Source: Corydoras sp. C115 (Eukaryota > Chordata > Actinopteri > Siluriformes > Callichthyidae). Taken from it: a stretch of 64,000 nucleotides of DNA. The position numbers and the translations under genes are program-made. Positions 41,931 through 64,000 of the stretch are shown in pieces. The notes under the pieces were generated by a model. That model worked only from the letters and a program-made list of their open reading frames with translations. It searched no databases and was not told the DNA's origin. The stretch is from the NCBI GenBank assembly GCA_019802505.1, contig JAFMOC010000006.1:4993501-5057500 (forward strand), in the 5' to 3' direction. Positions within the stretch are counted from its first letter, which is position 1. Each line of letters starts with the position of its first letter.

Positions 41931-42382
41931 GTGCTATTACAAATGTTAGGGATATTAGTTAATGCCAGGTTGCATTAATATTCTAGTGTTACTGCATTAA
42001 TTAGAAAAAATAAATAAATAACATAAAACACTAATTATACTGGTTCATAAAAATAAGCTATAAATTCCAATTGCATACCTTGTAGTTGCACCAACATCAA
42101 TAAAATACTGCTAATATCCAGTACACAAGGTACTGCTTCACCTAATGAACTCGTTTCATCTGCACTATATCAGGGTCACTGTGGTATTAAAAGTGACTTC
42201 CAAATGAGATATCCTAAGATATATTTAAGTAGACTAAACAAAGTGAATAAATAACTATTACATAAGTTATGCAATAATGTGTTCAGTGTGTGTCAGCAGA
42301 AGTCTGATGGACCCAATAAACTGGCAATCTAGTGTACAAGGCTCCTGTTATTTCATACATCTCTTTCTTGCTGCACTGCCAT

Positions 42383-61799
<19,417 letters not shown>

Positions 61800-61891
61800 C
61801 TGCACACAGCATGACCGGTTTAATCACAAATCTAATCTGTTGTGGGCTTAATTTGCAGTTATCGCTATAAAAAAAATAAAATAATAATATA

Positions 61892-63509
<1,618 letters not shown>

Positions 63510-63592
<83 letters not shown>
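63510..63592. repeat. TA microsatellite between two Tc1 elements
   Basis: About 41 TA units between the right end of one Tc1 (63509) and the left end of another (63600). Confidence 0.97.
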
Positions 63593-63599
<7 letters not shown>

Positions 63600-64000
63600 C
63601 ACTCACCGGCCACTTTATTAGGTACACCTGTCCAACTGCTCGTTAATACTTAATTTCTAATTTCTTTCTGGGGAAGAAAGGTGATTTGAGTGCCTTTGAA
63701 CGTGGCATGGTTGTTGGTGTCAGAAGGGCTGGTCTGAGTATTTCAGAAACTGCTGATCTACTGGGATTTTCACGCAAAACCATCTCTAGGGTTTACAGAG
63801 AATGGTCCGAAAAAGAAAAAACATCCAGTGAGCGGCAGTTCTGTGGGCGGAAATGCCTTGTTGATGCCAGAGGTCAGAGGAGAATGGCCAGACTGGTTCG
63901 AGCTGATAGAAAGGCAACAGTGACTCAAATAGCCACCCGTTACAACCAAGGTAGGCAGAAGAGCATCTCTGAACGCACAGTACGTCGAACTTTGAGGCAG
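63600..64000 (+). mobile_element. Second Tc1-like transposon, left part (runs off window)
   Basis: Begins CACTCACCGGCCACTTTATT after a TA (63598-63599), a terminal sequence typical of a widespread fish Tc1 family. An open frame from about 63683 to the window edge encodes a Tc1 helix-turn-helix region (AFERGMVVGVRRAG, ADLLGFSRKTISRVY, RKATVTQIATRYNQG). No stop is seen in the part present. Whether the element is intact is unknown. Confidence 0.85.

Larger units (their letters stand above)
38540..42382 (-). other. dnmt3a: dnmt3a 3' untranslated region, long
   Basis: About 3.8 kb downstream of the stop without other gene signals. A minus-strand AATAAA at 38564-38569 suggests cleavage near 38545. 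It contains a GT dinucleotide tract (40688-40713) and a decayed V-SINE (41668-41930). Vertebrate DNMT3A genes also have long 3' UTRs. The end is inferred from the poly(A) signal only, and shorter forms are possible. Confidence 0.4.

Overview
This window is teleost fish nuclear DNA. Its vertebrate genes are split into small exons by AT-rich introns, and it carries a tRNA-derived V-SINE (DANA/HE1-type central domain), Tc1/mariner and hAT transposons, and Ty3/gypsy LTR elements. The repeat mix suits an ostariophysan fish, but I cannot name a species. No microbial, CRISPR or operon-like system is present.

Three protein-coding genes lie head to tail on the minus strand. mapre3 (EB3, a microtubule plus-end tracker) is complete: six coding exons, 1300-7003, with a TATA-containing promoter near 9560. 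dpysl5 (CRMP5, a collapsin response mediator) is complete: twelve coding exons, 15355-31194, with a probable non-coding first exon near 33245. dnmt3a (de novo DNA methyltransferase) is represented by its last sixteen coding exons, 42383-61799, from the PWWP domain to the stop; its N-terminal exons lie beyond the right edge. In mammals MAPRE3 and DPYSL5 are neighbours and DNMT3A is on the same chromosome band, so this looks like conserved synteny. Exon joins were read from conserved protein sequence, reading phase and splice signals. The three genes have no obvious joint function.

Most of the remaining DNA is transposon-derived. About 25 copies or fragments of one V-SINE family occur, many with clear target-site duplications (TSDs), including one SINE nested in another and one split by a solo LTR. 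Four solo LTRs carry perfect 5-bp TSDs; three belong to one family. An almost intact 5.3-kb Ty3/gypsy chromovirus (44845-50114) sits in the last dnmt3a intron, in opposite orientation to the gene. Its LTRs differ by only a 3-bp indel, but its pol has a frame break. A Tc1 element with one premature stop (61892-63509), the left end of a second Tc1 (63600 onward), and three hAT-type elements (15511-16525, 42819-43810, 43915-44337) complete the main insertions.

The most interesting signal is in the chromovirus. The bases right after its 5' LTR are an exact 10-nt complement of LTR sequence about 29 bases downstream of a TATA box, which is where the RNA would start. That is the signature of self-primed (Tf1/sushi-type) reverse transcription rather than tRNA priming. 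I found no previously undescribed multi-gene system.
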